The notes under the pieces: model-generated
What the model was told of the DNA's origin: nothing
Database searches by the model: none
Seen by the model: only the letters and a program-made list of their open reading frames with translations
Shown here: positions 26,799 to 36,116 of the stretch, piece after piece
Position numbering within the stretch: the stretch's first letter is position 1
How the letters are laid out: each line of letters begins with the position of its first letter
NCBI GenBank assembly: GCA_030704425.1
Contig: JAPDHM010000002.1
Coordinates: 372,001-436,000, forward strand
Origin: Rhodobacteraceae bacterium IMCC1909
GTDB taxonomy: Bacteria > Pseudomonadota > Alphaproteobacteria > Rhodobacterales > Rhodobacteraceae
Direction: 5' to 3'
Length of the DNA: 64,000 nt
Translations under genes and position numbers: made by a program

Positions 26799-26966
26799 TT
26801 AAGAGGCGTCTTGACGGGCTTTCGCAGCCGCTTTCATCCGCGCCAAAAGCTCAGCCTTCCCTTCGCTTTTGCCAAAGGGGTTTTTACGACTGCCTTTCGC
26901 ATTATGCTCGCTATGCGGCGGCTTGTTGCTGCCTTTCTTAATGGCGCCGGCGTCTTTATAATCCAT
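26799..26966 (-). CDS. Small hydrophilic conserved-looking protein, 55 aa
   Basis: This is a compact gene below the usual length cutoff: AAGGA lies about 7 nt before the ATG at 26966 and the TAA is at 26799. The product is lysine- and alanine-rich, begins MDYKDAGAIKKGSNKPPHSE, continues with HNAKGSRKNPFGK and ends in a helix ELLARMKAAAKARQD. I recall similar short proteins in other Rhodobacteraceae but no function. It is transcribed divergently from cobN and converges exactly on the acetyltransferase gene, which leaves no room for the overlapping plus-strand frame to be real. Confidence 0.72.
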   Translation of the reverse strand: MDYKDAGAIKKGSNKPPHSEHNAKGSRKNPFGKSEGKAELLARMKAAAKARQDAS

Positions 26967-27046
26967 AGTCTATCCTTTACATCGGCCCCAGGCCTCAGCG
27001 CTGCTGATGCCCCATTCGCAGGCCTTGAGCAAGACGGAACCGCATG

Positions 27047-30000
27047 ATGCATCTTTTGGCCGCCACCCCCGGATCTGTAGATGAAGGTCAAGAGCCCGTT
27101 GACCTTGGTCAAAGCCCCGCGGATGTCGTGTTCATCTCTGCGGCCGATACGGAGCTGGCCGCCCTATCGTCGGCCCGCGCGGAAATGACAGATCCCCCGG
27201 GGTTGCGCCTGGCCAGCATGATGCACTTGCAACATCCGATATCGGTTGATTTGCATATTGACGCCTGCGCCTCACGGGCAAAATTGGTGGTGGCCAGGGT
27301 GCTTGGCGGGGCGAGTTATTGGAAATATGGTTTCGAACAATATGCCGCGCGACTGGCCGATACCGGTGTGGCCTTTGCCGCCCTTCCCGGAGATGACAAA
27401 CCTGACCCTGATCTGCGCTTGTTTTCGACTGTCTGTGATCAAGACTACGATGCGCTTTGGGCCTATTTGGTGGAAGGCGGGCCGAAAAACGCGGTCAACT
27501 TCCTTGGCTATTGCCAGCATATTATTGCGCAAACCCCCATGCCACAGGCGGCCCAACCGCTGCTGCGCGCCGGGATCTATTGGCCGGGGGCTGGCATTTC
27601 GGATCTATCTGCCGCGCGCGCCCATTGGACAAAGGATGCACCCGTTGTTCCCGTGATTTTCTATCGCGCCTTGGTGCAGGGGGCTGGGCTCAACCCAATC
27701 AACCGGATGGTCAAAGCCTTGCTGCAGGCCGGGCTAAACCCCTTGCCAATCTTCGTCGCTTCCCTCAAAGATCCGATTTCTGTGGCCACTTTGGATCAAC
27801 TCTTCCAGGCGGCCCCACCCGAGGTGATCTTGAACTGCACCTCGTTTGCCGTTGGTAACCCGCATGGGGACAGCAGTCCCAATAACCCACTCACCGCCGC
27901 CTCAGCCCGCCAAGCGCCTGTGCTGCAAGTCGTGCTGGCAGCCAGCACCGAGGCCAGTTGGGAGGAAGGCGTTAACGGCCTCTCTGCCCGCGACATCGCG
28001 ATGAATGTGGCTCTGCCTGAGGTGGATGGCCGCATTCTGTCGCGCGCAATCAGCTTTAAGGGCGAGGCCTTTTTCGATGAGGCCACCGAATGCCCGATTG
28101 CGACTTATAAAGCCCGCGGAGATCGCGTCACCTTTGTCGCAGCCCTCGCGGACAATTGGGCCCAGCTGCGCAGAACCGCACCGGCGCAACGCCAAGTCGC
28201 GCTGATTCTAGCCAATTACCCCAATAAAGATGGCCGCCTGGCCAATGGGGTGGGGCTCGATACCCCCGCCTCCGCGGTTCATACACTCGCGCTTTTGCAA
28301 GAGGCTGGATATGGCGTGGGCAATGCGCCCGAAACAAGCGCAGAATTGATGGCGCAAATCATGGCCGGTCCAACCAATTGGCTGACCGATCGTGCCACGC
28401 GCATAGGTGGCGTGCTTTTGCCAATCGCCGATTACATGGATCAATATCAGACCCTGCCTTATGAGCTGCGCGCGCGGCTTGAAGAGCGTTGGGGCGCAGC
28501 TGAAAATGATCCATTTTTCGACCCAAAGGAGGGCGGGTTTAAGCTTTCAATTTTGCGTTTCGGAAAGATCACTTTGGGCCTGCAGCCGGCGCGCGGTTAC
28601 AATATTGATCCGGTGGAAACCTATCATTCCCCCGATCTTATCCCGCCGCACAACTATTTGGCCTTCTACTTCTGGATCAGGCATCACCAAAAAGCTCAAG
28701 CGCTAGTGCATATGGGAAAACATGGCAATCTTGAATGGCTGCCGGGCAAGGCTTTGGCTCTAAGTGACAGCTGCATGCCCGAGGCAATTTTGGGGCCCAT
28801 GCCACATATCTACCCTTTCATCGTCAACGACCCCGGCGAAGGCACCCAGGCCAAGCGGCGCGCGCAGGCGGTGATCATCGATCACCTCACCCCACCCCTG
28901 ACCCGCGCGGAAACCTATGGCCCACTGCGAGACCTCGAAGCTTTGGTTGATGAATACTATGAAGCTGCCGGAATAGATCCGCGGCGCATTGAACACCTCA
29001 GACGCGAGATTCTCACCCTCACCGCCACCAGCGGCTTGGACAAAGATATCGGTTTTGAGGGTCATGAAGCCGGAGATCTGGCCAAACTCGATGCCTATCT
29101 CTGCGAGCTGAAAGAGGCACAAATTCGCGACGGGTTGCATATTTTTGGCCAAACCCCCGAAGGGGTGCAGCTGCGGGATCTGACCATCGCCCTGGCGCGC
29201 ATTCCCCGCGGCTCTGGGCAGGGCGCGGATGCCTCCTTGCTGCGGGCCATGGCAGGCGACCTTGCTTTGGGTTTTGACCCGCTGGATTGCGATCTCGCCG
29301 CACCTTGGCAGGGCGACAAGCTTGGCCCTCTGTCTGATATCAGCGCGGACATTTGGCGCACCACTGGCGATACAGTTGAGAGGCTGGAGCTCTTGGCGCA
29401 GGCGCTCATGGACGGCACGCGCGACGCACCCGGCACCCAATCGGCGCAGGTTATGGATCATATCTGCCAGACGATCTCTCCCACCGTGGCGGCTTGCGGT
29501 CCGATGGAGGCGCAGGGATTGCTCACGGCGCTGGATGGGAAATTCGTTCCCCCCGCCCCCTCAGGCGCGCCAACACGCGGGCGGCTCGATGTGTTGCCCA
29601 CAGGGCGAAATTTCTACTCCGTGGACAGCCGTGCCGTGCCCACGCTCACCGCCTGGGCCTTGGGATGGAAATCGGCCAATCTGCTGATTGACAAACACCT
29701 ACAAGACCATGGCGATTGGCCACGCGCCCTGTTGCTCACGGCTTGGGGCACGGCCAATATGCGCACGGGCGGCGATGATATTGCGCAATGTCTGGCCCTT
29801 ATGGGTGTCAAACCGAAATGGGACAGCGCCAATCGGAGGGTCATCGGCTTTGAAGTGATCCCGGCCAGCACCCTCGGACGGCCAAGGGTCGATGTCACAT
29901 TGCGCATTTCTGGATTTTTCCGCGATGCATTTCCCGGCTTGATAGATCTTGTGGACAGCGCCGCGCGGGCGGTTTTGGCCCTTGATGAAACGCAAGAGGT

Positions 30001-30718
30001 CAACCCGGCCAAAGCCAATGGGGCTGGCGCCAGGGTCTATGGCTCAAAACCCGGTGCCTACGGCGCGGGACTGCAGGCATTGATTGATGAGCGCATTTGG
30101 GACAGCCAAGCAGACTTTGGCGAGGCCTATTTGGAATGGGGAAGCTACGCCTATGGCAGAGGCCGCCAAGGCGCGCGCGACCGCAACGGTTTCGAAACGC
30201 GGCTGGGTCAGGTGGAGGCCATTGTGCAAAACCAAGACAATCGCGAGCATGATCTGCTCGACAGCGATGATTACTACCAATTCGAAGGCGGGGCGGCCGC
30301 GGCAGTGCAAAGCCTGCAAGGGCAAGCCCGACCGATTTATCACAATGACCACTCTCGCCCGGAACGGCCCCTCATCCGCAGCTTAGACGATGAGATGGCG
30401 CGCGTGATCCGGTCGCGCGTTCTCAATCCCAAATGGATAAATGGGGTGAAGCGCCACGGCTATAAAGGCGCCTTTGAGATTGCCGCAACCGTCGATTACA
30501 TGTTCGCCTTCGCCGCAACCACCGGTGCTGTCAAATCCCACCATTTTGACGCAGTTGAAGCGGCCTTTTTGGAAGATGACGACATCCGAGACTTCATCGC
30601 TGAGGCCAATGCGCCCGCCCTGCGTGAGATTGCCCAGCGCCTTCAAGAGGCGATTGATCGTGACCTGTGGCAGCCCCGGTCAAACTCGGCCCGCGCGCGC
30701 ATTGCCGGGCTTCTCTAG
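27047..30718 (+). CDS. cobN: Aerobic cobaltochelatase subunit CobN
   Basis: This protein of about 1223 residues is the large subunit that inserts cobalt into hydrogenobyrinic acid a,c-diamide with ATP, together with CobS and CobT (not in this window). Recognisable segments include LANYPNKDGRLANGVGLDTP, MGKHGNLEWLPGKALALSD, the PTGRNFYSVDSRAVPT region and PGAYGAGLQALIDERIW. Two adjacent ATG codons (27044 and 27047) are possible; the second has the better-spaced GGAA. The stop overlaps the stop of the convergent dehydrogenase gene by 4 bp. The gene belongs to the B12 locus with cbtBA and cobW. Confidence 0.96.
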   Translation: MHLLAATPGSVDEGQEPVDLGQSPADVVFISAADTELAALSSARAEMTDPPGLRLASMMHLQHPISVDLHIDACASRAKLVVARVLGGASYWKYGFEQYAARLADTGVAFAALPGDDKPDPDLRLFSTVCDQDYDALWAYLVEGGPKNAVNFLGYCQHIIAQTPMPQAAQPLLRAGIYWPGAGISDLSAARAHWTKDAPVVPVIFYRALVQGAGLNPINRMVKALLQAGLNPLPIFVASLKDPISVATLDQLFQAAPPEVILNCTSFAVGNPHGDSSPNNPLTAASARQAPVLQVVLAASTEASWEEGVNGLSARDIAMNVALPEVDGRILSRAISFKGEAFFDEATECPIATYKARGDRVTFVAALADNWAQLRRTAPAQRQVALILANYPNKDGRLANGVGLDTPASAVHTLALLQEAGYGVGNAPETSAELMAQIMAGPTNWLTDRATRIGGVLLPIADYMDQYQTLPYELRARLEERWGAAENDPFFDPKEGGFKLSILRFGKITLGLQPARGYNIDPVETYHSPDLIPPHNYLAFYFWIRHHQKAQALVHMGKHGNLEWLPGKALALSDSCMPEAILGPMPHIYPFIVNDPGEGTQAKRRAQAVIIDHLTPPLTRAETYGPLRDLEALVDEYYEAAGIDPRRIEHLRREILTLTATSGLDKDIGFEGHEAGDLAKLDAYLCELKEAQIRDGLHIFGQTPEGVQLRDLTIALARIPRGSGQGADASLLRAMAGDLALGFDPLDCDLAAPWQGDKLGPLSDISADIWRTTGDTVERLELLAQALMDGTRDAPGTQSAQVMDHICQTISPTVAACGPMEAQGLLTALDGKFVPPAPSGAPTRGRLDVLPTGRNFYSVDSRAVPTLTAWALGWKSANLLIDKHLQDHGDWPRALLLTAWGTANMRTGGDDIAQCLALMGVKPKWDSANRRVIGFEVIPASTLGRPRVDVTLRISGFFRDAFPGLIDLVDSAARAVLALDETQEVNPAKANGAGARVYGSKPGAYGAGLQALIDERIWDSQADFGEAYLEWGSYAYGRGRQGARDRNGFETRLGQVEAIVQNQDNREHDLLDSDDYYQFEGGAAAAVQSLQGQARPIYHNDHSRPERPLIRSLDDEMARVIRSRVLNPKWINGVKRHGYKGAFEIAATVDYMFAFAATTGAVKSHHFDAVEAAFLEDDDIRDFIAEANAPALREIAQRLQEAIDRDLWQPRSNSARARIAGLL

Positions 30719-31638
30719 CGCGGCGGCTCCGGCCCGCGCGACCATTGGTCCAAAACATAGCGCGCGGTCATCAAGTCTAAATGCGCGCCACCGCCGTTTT
30801 TGAACACCGTGATGTCATCCGGACCGGCCTGAAAGGCCTCCAGATCATAGTAATCCGCCCGCAGATGACTGCGGTCAATTGCGCCGCTCTCTAAGGGAAT
30901 TTTCAGCTCGCCAATATGTCCCAATGTGGTGTCATAGCTGTCGACGAAGAGCTTAGATTTTTGCAAAGCCGCATCATCCGCTTCACGCATATCCGGCCTA
31001 TAAGCACCAATCATATTAAGATGTTGCCCCGGACGCAGCCAGTCCCCCTGAATGATCGGAGCCGTGGTCATGGTGCAGGTTAAAATAATATCGGCAGCTG
31101 CAACGGCGCTTTGCAGATCGCTCACCACCTGCGCACCTGTCTCTTGCGCAAAAACCTCCGCCGCCTTGGGGCTCCGGTTCCAGATGCTGAACCGGGCTTC
31201 AGGAAATCCGGCGCCAAAGGCCTCCACCAAAGAGCGCCCAACCGTGCCGGCACCCACAATCAATATCTCCCACGCCCCCGCCGGGGCCAGCGCCAGCGCC
31301 GCCATCAAACTGTCGCCGGCAGTTTTCCATTTGGTGATTAGGTGAAAATCAATCACCGCCGCAAGCGCCCCTGTGGCATCATCAAACAACATCACACCAC
31401 CGCCGATCATCGGCTGGCCACTTTTGGGGTTGTTCGGGAAAACCGTGGCGGTTTTGGTCAAAAGACCCATCCCATCAATCCAAGCGGAGCGGCTCAAGAG
31501 CGTGTCGGATCCGCGATATAAAAACAGATCCTCAATCTCCGCCTTTGGTGCCTGATGCCCTCTCTTCAAAGCGGCGACCAGATCCAGCCAGTCCAGACGC
31601 TCTTGGCCGGCGTCAAAGGGAATCATCGCGGGGGTCAC
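30715..31638 (-). CDS. Ornithine cyclodeaminase / mu-crystallin family NAD(P)-dependent enzyme
   Basis: This 307-residue protein has a Rossmann motif ILIVGAGTVGRSLVEAF near the middle, the family lysine region LLTKTATVFPNN, and GGGVMLFDDATGALAAVIDFHLIT before the dinucleotide fold. Family members are ornithine cyclodeaminases, alanine dehydrogenases or pyrroline-2-carboxylate reductases, and sequence reading cannot decide among these. The GTG start overlaps the stop of the HAD gene upstream (GTGA), so the two are translated together. Confidence 0.82.
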   Translation of the reverse strand: MTPAMIPFDAGQERLDWLDLVAALKRGHQAPKAEIEDLFLYRGSDTLLSRSAWIDGMGLLTKTATVFPNNPKSGQPMIGGGVMLFDDATGALAAVIDFHLITKWKTAGDSLMAALALAPAGAWEILIVGAGTVGRSLVEAFGAGFPEARFSIWNRSPKAAEVFAQETGAQVVSDLQSAVAAADIILTCTMTTAPIIQGDWLRPGQHLNMIGAYRPDMREADDAALQKSKLFVDSYDTTLGHIGELKIPLESGAIDRSHLRADYYDLEAFQAGPDDITVFKNGGGAHLDLMTARYVLDQWSRGPEPPR

Positions 31639-32255
31639 TGGGCCTGCTCCGGCGCCAACAGCCCAGCGGCCACCAAACAGTCAGCCCAACCCTGCGGAGT
31701 GATAAAGTGATGGGTTTGCCAACCGCGGCTGGTCGCCATGGCGATATTGTCAGCGCGGTCATCGGCAAAGAGAAACTGCTCGGGCGGCACGCCGCAATCT
31801 TGCTCCAACATCTGGTAAATCATCGCATCGGGTTTGATGACCCGCATACGGCCCGAGACATATTCACGATCAAATTCGGTCAAAAAATCATAGTGGCTTT
31901 GCGCATAGGCAAAGCTCTCCACTCCGAAATTGGTCAGAGTAAAAACCGGCACGCCCACAGATTTCAGCGCCCGTAGCAAACGCACAGAATGATCAATCGG
32001 CGGTGCTGCCAGCTCTATCCAATTGTCGTACCAATCGCGGATTTCCGCGCGCCAAGCGGGGTAAGCTTCTGCCGTGGCATAGATCACATCTTTGAACCCT
32101 TCGCCCAAATCAATGCGATCGTTCATTGCGTGCAGATCTACAGCGGCAAACATCGCTTTGCGGCGTTCAGGGCCGATGGTGCGGTCAAAATAGCGCTCCG
32201 GATGCCATTCCAGCAGCACATTTCCAATATCAAAAACAACGGCCTCTACGGTCAT
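31635..32255 (-). CDS. HAD-family hydrolase
   Basis: This 206-residue HAD subfamily IA phosphatase has the nucleophile motif VFDIGNVLLEW (Asp9; the second Asp is replaced by Asn, as in the YihX/epoxide-hydrolase-N branch), TLTNFGVES for motif II, a conserved KPD for motif III and FADDRADNIAMA for motif IV. GAGGAG lies about 6 nt before the ATG. Its substrate is unknown; YihX-type enzymes hydrolyse sugar phosphates such as glucose-1-phosphate. It is coupled to the downstream OCD-family gene. Confidence 0.87.
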   Translation of the reverse strand: MTVEAVVFDIGNVLLEWHPERYFDRTIGPERRKAMFAAVDLHAMNDRIDLGEGFKDVIYATAEAYPAWRAEIRDWYDNWIELAAPPIDHSVRLLRALKSVGVPVFTLTNFGVESFAYAQSHYDFLTEFDREYVSGRMRVIKPDAMIYQMLEQDCGVPPEQFLFADDRADNIAMATSRGWQTHHFITPQGWADCLVAAGLLAPEQAQ

Positions 32256-32280
32256 AAGATCTCCTCACTTTGCATAAGTG

Positions 32281-33234
32281 CTAACGTGGAGAATTGGGCG
32301 GCGCAACCCTTGGACGGGCATTCACCCGCTCACGCCAGACTGTGACCAAGCCCGAGATCAAGACAAGGCTCATCCCGGCCCATTCATAAGAATCTGGCCA
32401 TTCCGCAAAGAGCAGATAGCCAAATGCCGTGGCATAGATCAGGCCTGTATATTCAAAAGGCGCCACAAGCGCCGCCTCAGCCACCCTATAGGCTTGGCTA
32501 ATCGCCGCGCCGCCAACGGTGACCCCAACGCCGATAAATACCATGATGGATAAATCCGCCCAACTCGGCCATTGCCACGCGCGCAGCAAAAATTCGACCG
32601 AACGATGCCCACCACCTGCAAAACCACCCTGCCCAAGGGTCAAGCCGATCACCGTAGTCACGGCCAAAAACACCAACGGGACATAGAAAGTCAGTGAAAT
32701 CAAAGTCTCAGTCTGACCGATTTTGCGGGTTAAAATATGAAAGGCCGCATAGCACAGCGCCGCCAGAGCGGGCAGTATCGTTGTCAGGGTAAAGGCTTCC
32801 GTGCCAGGCCGCACGATGAGCAAGACGCCGATCAGCCCCACCACAACCGCCAGCCAGCGCCATTTACCCACGGTCTCCCCAAGGAAAATAACCGAGAAAA
32901 TCGTGATTAAAAACGGGGCAATAAAAAAGATTGCCACGACAATCGCCAGGGGCAAATCCGCCAGCGCCATATAAAAAAACAGATTGGCCGCCACCACAAA
33001 AAGTGCTCGGATCAGATGCAGCCCAAGCTTTTGCGTGCGCAGCGCGCCATATCCGCCGGTTAAGGGAACAATGACGATCATCAACAGCAAGACGCCCGTC
33101 AGCGAGCGGGTGAACACAATTTGATGCAGTGCATAACCATCGGACAGAAATTTGATCAACATATCGTTGACCGAAAATATCAAAGAAGCGAGAAGCGCCC
33201 AAAGCGCACCGATTGGCGTTTTTGTTTGTCCCAT
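32281..33234 (-). CDS. DMT-superfamily EamA transporter
   Basis: This 317-residue protein has ten predicted membrane helices arranged as two EamA repeats (first ALWALLASLIFSVNDMLIKFL, second from about residue 160). The C-terminal tail is short and basic. EamA proteins export or import amino acids, nucleosides and other small metabolites; no substrate can be inferred. It stands 25 bp upstream of the HAD gene in the same direction and may be co-transcribed with it. Confidence 0.88.
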   Translation of the reverse strand: MGQTKTPIGALWALLASLIFSVNDMLIKFLSDGYALHQIVFTRSLTGVLLLMIVIVPLTGGYGALRTQKLGLHLIRALFVVAANLFFYMALADLPLAIVVAIFFIAPFLITIFSVIFLGETVGKWRWLAVVVGLIGVLLIVRPGTEAFTLTTILPALAALCYAAFHILTRKIGQTETLISLTFYVPLVFLAVTTVIGLTLGQGGFAGGGHRSVEFLLRAWQWPSWADLSIMVFIGVGVTVGGAAISQAYRVAEAALVAPFEYTGLIYATAFGYLLFAEWPDSYEWAGMSLVLISGLVTVWRERVNARPRVAPPNSPR

Positions 33235-33322
33235 GCCTCACCGCTACGCCGGGTTTGGTCACAGGTCTGATCCAAATACGACCCGGCCGATGACGCGAAA
33301 GGCCTGTCGTAATCGAAAGCGC

Positions 33323-33757
33323 TCAGCGCCGCAAGACCTGGTCCAACGCATTGAGAAACCGCGAGCGATCAGATTTTGCAAATCCTTTCCCGCCTCCCTG
33401 GCGAAAAGGATCAGCGGCGCGTAGATCATACATGAGGTCGCGCGTGGCCAGTGCGTTGCCGATATTGGCCTGGGTCAATGGCTCGCCATTGGGCTTGAGC
33501 ACATGCGCTCCGGCCTCAACAGCTTTGGCGGCCAAGGGAATATCTGTGGTGATCACAACATCACCGGGCCCTGCCCGCTCTGCGATCCACATATCAGCCA
33601 CATCTGGCCCGGCATCCACAACCACCAATTCAATAAGCGGGTTGGCAGAGGGGCGAATACCACCATTGCAAACAAGCTTCACAGAGACCTTGTGACGCGT
33701 GGCCACCTGCTCCACCTCAGCCTTGACCGGGCAGGCATCCGCATCCACATAAATCAC
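33323..33757 (-). CDS. YaiI/YqxD (DUF188, UPF0178) family protein
   Basis: This 144-residue protein has the DUF188 signature at its N-terminus, [12 protein letters not shown], and later [17 protein letters not shown] and the ending region [13 protein letters not shown]. It is a PIN-like fold family of unknown function with conserved acidic residues. The GTG start overlaps the sthA stop by 4 bp, so it is expressed with sthA. Confidence 0.92.
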   Translation of the reverse strand: MIYVDADACPVKAEVEQVATRHKVSVKLVCNGGIRPSANPLIELVVVDAGPDVADMWIAERAGPGDVVITTDIPLAAKAVEAGAHVLKPNGEPLTQANIGNALATRDLMYDLRAADPFRQGGGKGFAKSDRSRFLNALDQVLRR

Positions 33758-35178
33758 GAGCTCTGCCCTTTGCTGACTTTCAACTCTTCAGGAATGGGCA
33801 TCCGGTTAAACGCGTCCAGCCCAGCGATTTTGTAAGCCTCCGCCAATGTTGGATAATTGAAGGTATTTTGGACAAAGTAATCAACCGTGCCTTTAAGGTT
33901 CAGCACCGCTTGCGCGATATGGATCAGCTCGGTTGCCCCTTCGCCAACGATTTGCACCCCCAAAACCCGGCGGGTTTTGAGCGAAAACAGCATCTTTAAC
34001 ATCCCATGCTCCAGCCCCATGATATGCCCGCGCGAGGTTTCACGAAACCGCGCGATGCCAACTTCATAAGGAATGCCGCGCGATTGGGTTTCCTCTTCGC
34101 TCATGCCGCAAGTCGAGATTTCCGGCACGGAATAGATCCCATAAGGAAACCATGGGCTTTCCGGCAGGCTTGGGGTGTCCAGCGCATGACAGGCCGCCAC
34201 ACGCCCCTGCTGCAAGCTGGTTGAGGCCAGCGACGGGTGACCAATCACGTCCCCCACCGCATAGATATGCGACGCATCTGTTTGATAGCTCTTACGATCC
34301 ACACTCAACCGTCCGCGGTGATCGGTCTTGAGCCCAGCAGCATCCAGCCCCAAGCGCTGCGTCGCCCCCATACGCCCGGCTGCAAAGAGCAGCATTTCTG
34401 CGCACACATGACGGCCATTTTCCAGCGCAACTTCCACATGGCTGTCGCAATCTTCGATCTTAGCCACCGCCGAGCCCAGCCGCAGATCAACACCGTTTTC
34501 GCGGATCTCATGCGTAAATTCCTGGATCAAATTCTTATCAATAAAGTCCAAGAAAGTTTCCCGAGGCTCAATCAAAGTCACTTTCACATCCAGAGCAGAA
34601 AACATCGTGGCGTATTCCACACCGATCACCCCGGCACCAATAACAATCAAAGATCGCGGAATTTGCGACATTTCCAAAAACTCATCGCTGTCCAGAATTG
34701 TGGTGCCATTGAACGGCACGTTGTCAGGCCGATAGGTATAAGTGCCCGTAGCAATCAGAAAATGTGCACCTGCAACCGTGGTCACTTCGCCATTGTCTGC
34801 GGTGACTTCCACCTCATTCGGGCTGATGAACCGGGCCAAACCGCTCATGGTTTCTACATGATTTCGGTTGAATTGATGCTCTAGCACATCTACCTCATAA
34901 TCGAGTGTCTTGTGCAGGCGCATCTTGAGATCATCCGCGCCAATCTCATCTTTCACGCGATACGACCGGCCATAAAAACTCCTCTCCCGCCATCCCGAGA
35001 GGTTGAGCACGGTCTCACGCAGAGTTTTGGAGGGGATTGTGCCCGTGTGGACCGAAACACCACCAAAGCGATCCTTGCGATCGATCACCAAAACCCGCCA
35101 CTTGAGCTTGCCCGCCTGTATCGCCGCCGCGCGCCCTCCGGGGCCCGAGCCAATAATCACCAAATCATATTGCGCCAT
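33754..35178 (-). CDS. sthA: Soluble (Si-specific) pyridine nucleotide transhydrogenase
   Basis: This 474-residue flavoprotein belongs to the disulfide-reductase superfamily. It has the FAD motif [12 protein letters not shown] at the N-terminus and the NAD motif [15 protein letters not shown] in the middle. The region that holds the redox CxxxxC in lipoamide dehydrogenases reads [17 protein letters not shown], without the cysteines, which is diagnostic for SthA/UdhA. It interconverts NADPH and NADH in the cytosol, useful alongside formaldehyde and xylose oxidation genes nearby. Confidence 0.94.
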   Translation of the reverse strand: MAQYDLVIIGSGPGGRAAAIQAGKLKWRVLVIDRKDRFGGVSVHTGTIPSKTLRETVLNLSGWRERSFYGRSYRVKDEIGADDLKMRLHKTLDYEVDVLEHQFNRNHVETMSGLARFISPNEVEVTADNGEVTTVAGAHFLIATGTYTYRPDNVPFNGTTILDSDEFLEMSQIPRSLIVIGAGVIGVEYATMFSALDVKVTLIEPRETFLDFIDKNLIQEFTHEIRENGVDLRLGSAVAKIEDCDSHVEVALENGRHVCAEMLLFAAGRMGATQRLGLDAAGLKTDHRGRLSVDRKSYQTDASHIYAVGDVIGHPSLASTSLQQGRVAACHALDTPSLPESPWFPYGIYSVPEISTCGMSEEETQSRGIPYEVGIARFRETSRGHIMGLEHGMLKMLFSLKTRRVLGVQIVGEGATELIHIAQAVLNLKGTVDYFVQNTFNYPTLAEAYKIAGLDAFNRMPIPEELKVSKGQSS

Positions 35179-35181
35179 AGC

Positions 35182-36015
35182 TCAATCCGCGTAGAGGGCT
35201 TCGGCATGGAAAGCGACGTGATCTTCCATAAAACTCGAAACGAAAAAATAGGAATGATCATAGTCTTTTTGCATCCGCAGATGCCCGTCCTGGCGCCGCT
35301 TGGCCATGGCAAAGGCCAGGGTTTCGGGTTTGAGGAGGTCCAAAAATTGATCTTGCGTGCCTGTGTCGATCAGCACCGGCCCATCAAAGCCAACCTCTTG
35401 CATTTGATGGCTGGCATCATGCGGCTTCCAGAGGCTTTGATCATCCCCCAGATAGCTGATGAACTGCTTTTGCCCCCAGTCTGAACCCATTGGATTGCAA
35501 ATGGGAGAAAAGGCCGAAACGCTGCGGTATTGCCCCGGCCGGCCCATGGCGAGGGTCAACGCCCCATGCCCGCCCATGGAATGGCCCGTGATGGATTGGC
35601 GTTCCAAGTCAACGGCAAATGCGCGCCCCAGCAGCGCCGGAAGCTCTGTTGCAATGTAATCCCACATGCGAAAATGCCTGTCCCATGGCTGCTGCGTGGC
35701 GTTGACATAAAACCCAGCGCCTTGCCCCAGGTCATAGGCCGAATCATCGGCAACATCGGCGCCACGCGGGGATGTGTCTGGAAACACCAAGGCAATCCCC
35801 TCTTGCGCCGCCCAGGCCTGCGCACCCGCTTTGGTCATGGCATTTTCATGGGTGCAGGTCAGGCCTGACAGATACCACAGCACAGGCACCGGGCCGAGCT
35901 TGGCCTCTTCGGGCAAAAACAAACCGAAGGTCATCTCGCCCCCACAGGTCTCCGATGCATGGGCATAAACCCCCTGCGTTCCACCGAAACACGCGTTCTC
36001 AGATTTGATTTCCAT
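35182..36015 (-). CDS. fghA: S-formylglutathione hydrolase
   Basis: This esterase-D family alpha/beta hydrolase has 277 residues from the ATG at 36015, with AAGGGG 6 nt upstream; a longer open frame adds 21 unlikely residues. Nucleophile Ser146 is in GHSMGGHG; LSGLTCTHEN near residue 50 and PDTSPRG are family signatures, and the C-terminal YDHSYFF supplies the catalytic His. It hydrolyses S-formylglutathione to formate and glutathione, the step after FrmA, whose gene lies about 1.1 kb upstream on the same strand with one transporter gene between. Confidence 0.95.
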   Translation of the reverse strand: MEIKSENACFGGTQGVYAHASETCGGEMTFGLFLPEEAKLGPVPVLWYLSGLTCTHENAMTKAGAQAWAAQEGIALVFPDTSPRGADVADDSAYDLGQGAGFYVNATQQPWDRHFRMWDYIATELPALLGRAFAVDLERQSITGHSMGGHGALTLAMGRPGQYRSVSAFSPICNPMGSDWGQKQFISYLGDDQSLWKPHDASHQMQEVGFDGPVLIDTGTQDQFLDLLKPETLAFAMAKRRQDGHLRMQKDYDHSYFFVSSFMEDHVAFHAEALYAD

Positions 36016-36116
36016 GGGAAACCCCTTTGCAAATGTCACTTGGTGAAAACTCAATTCGCTCCGGTTTGCAAGGGCCAAGTCCCCAAATCACACCATAGCA
36101 AAGCCAAAAGGCGCGA

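Noticed and set aside
26793-27047. 84-codon plus-strand frame overlapping the acetyltransferase stop
   Set aside because: It runs antisense over the better supported 55-aa gene, has no ribosome-binding site and its product is compositionally odd.
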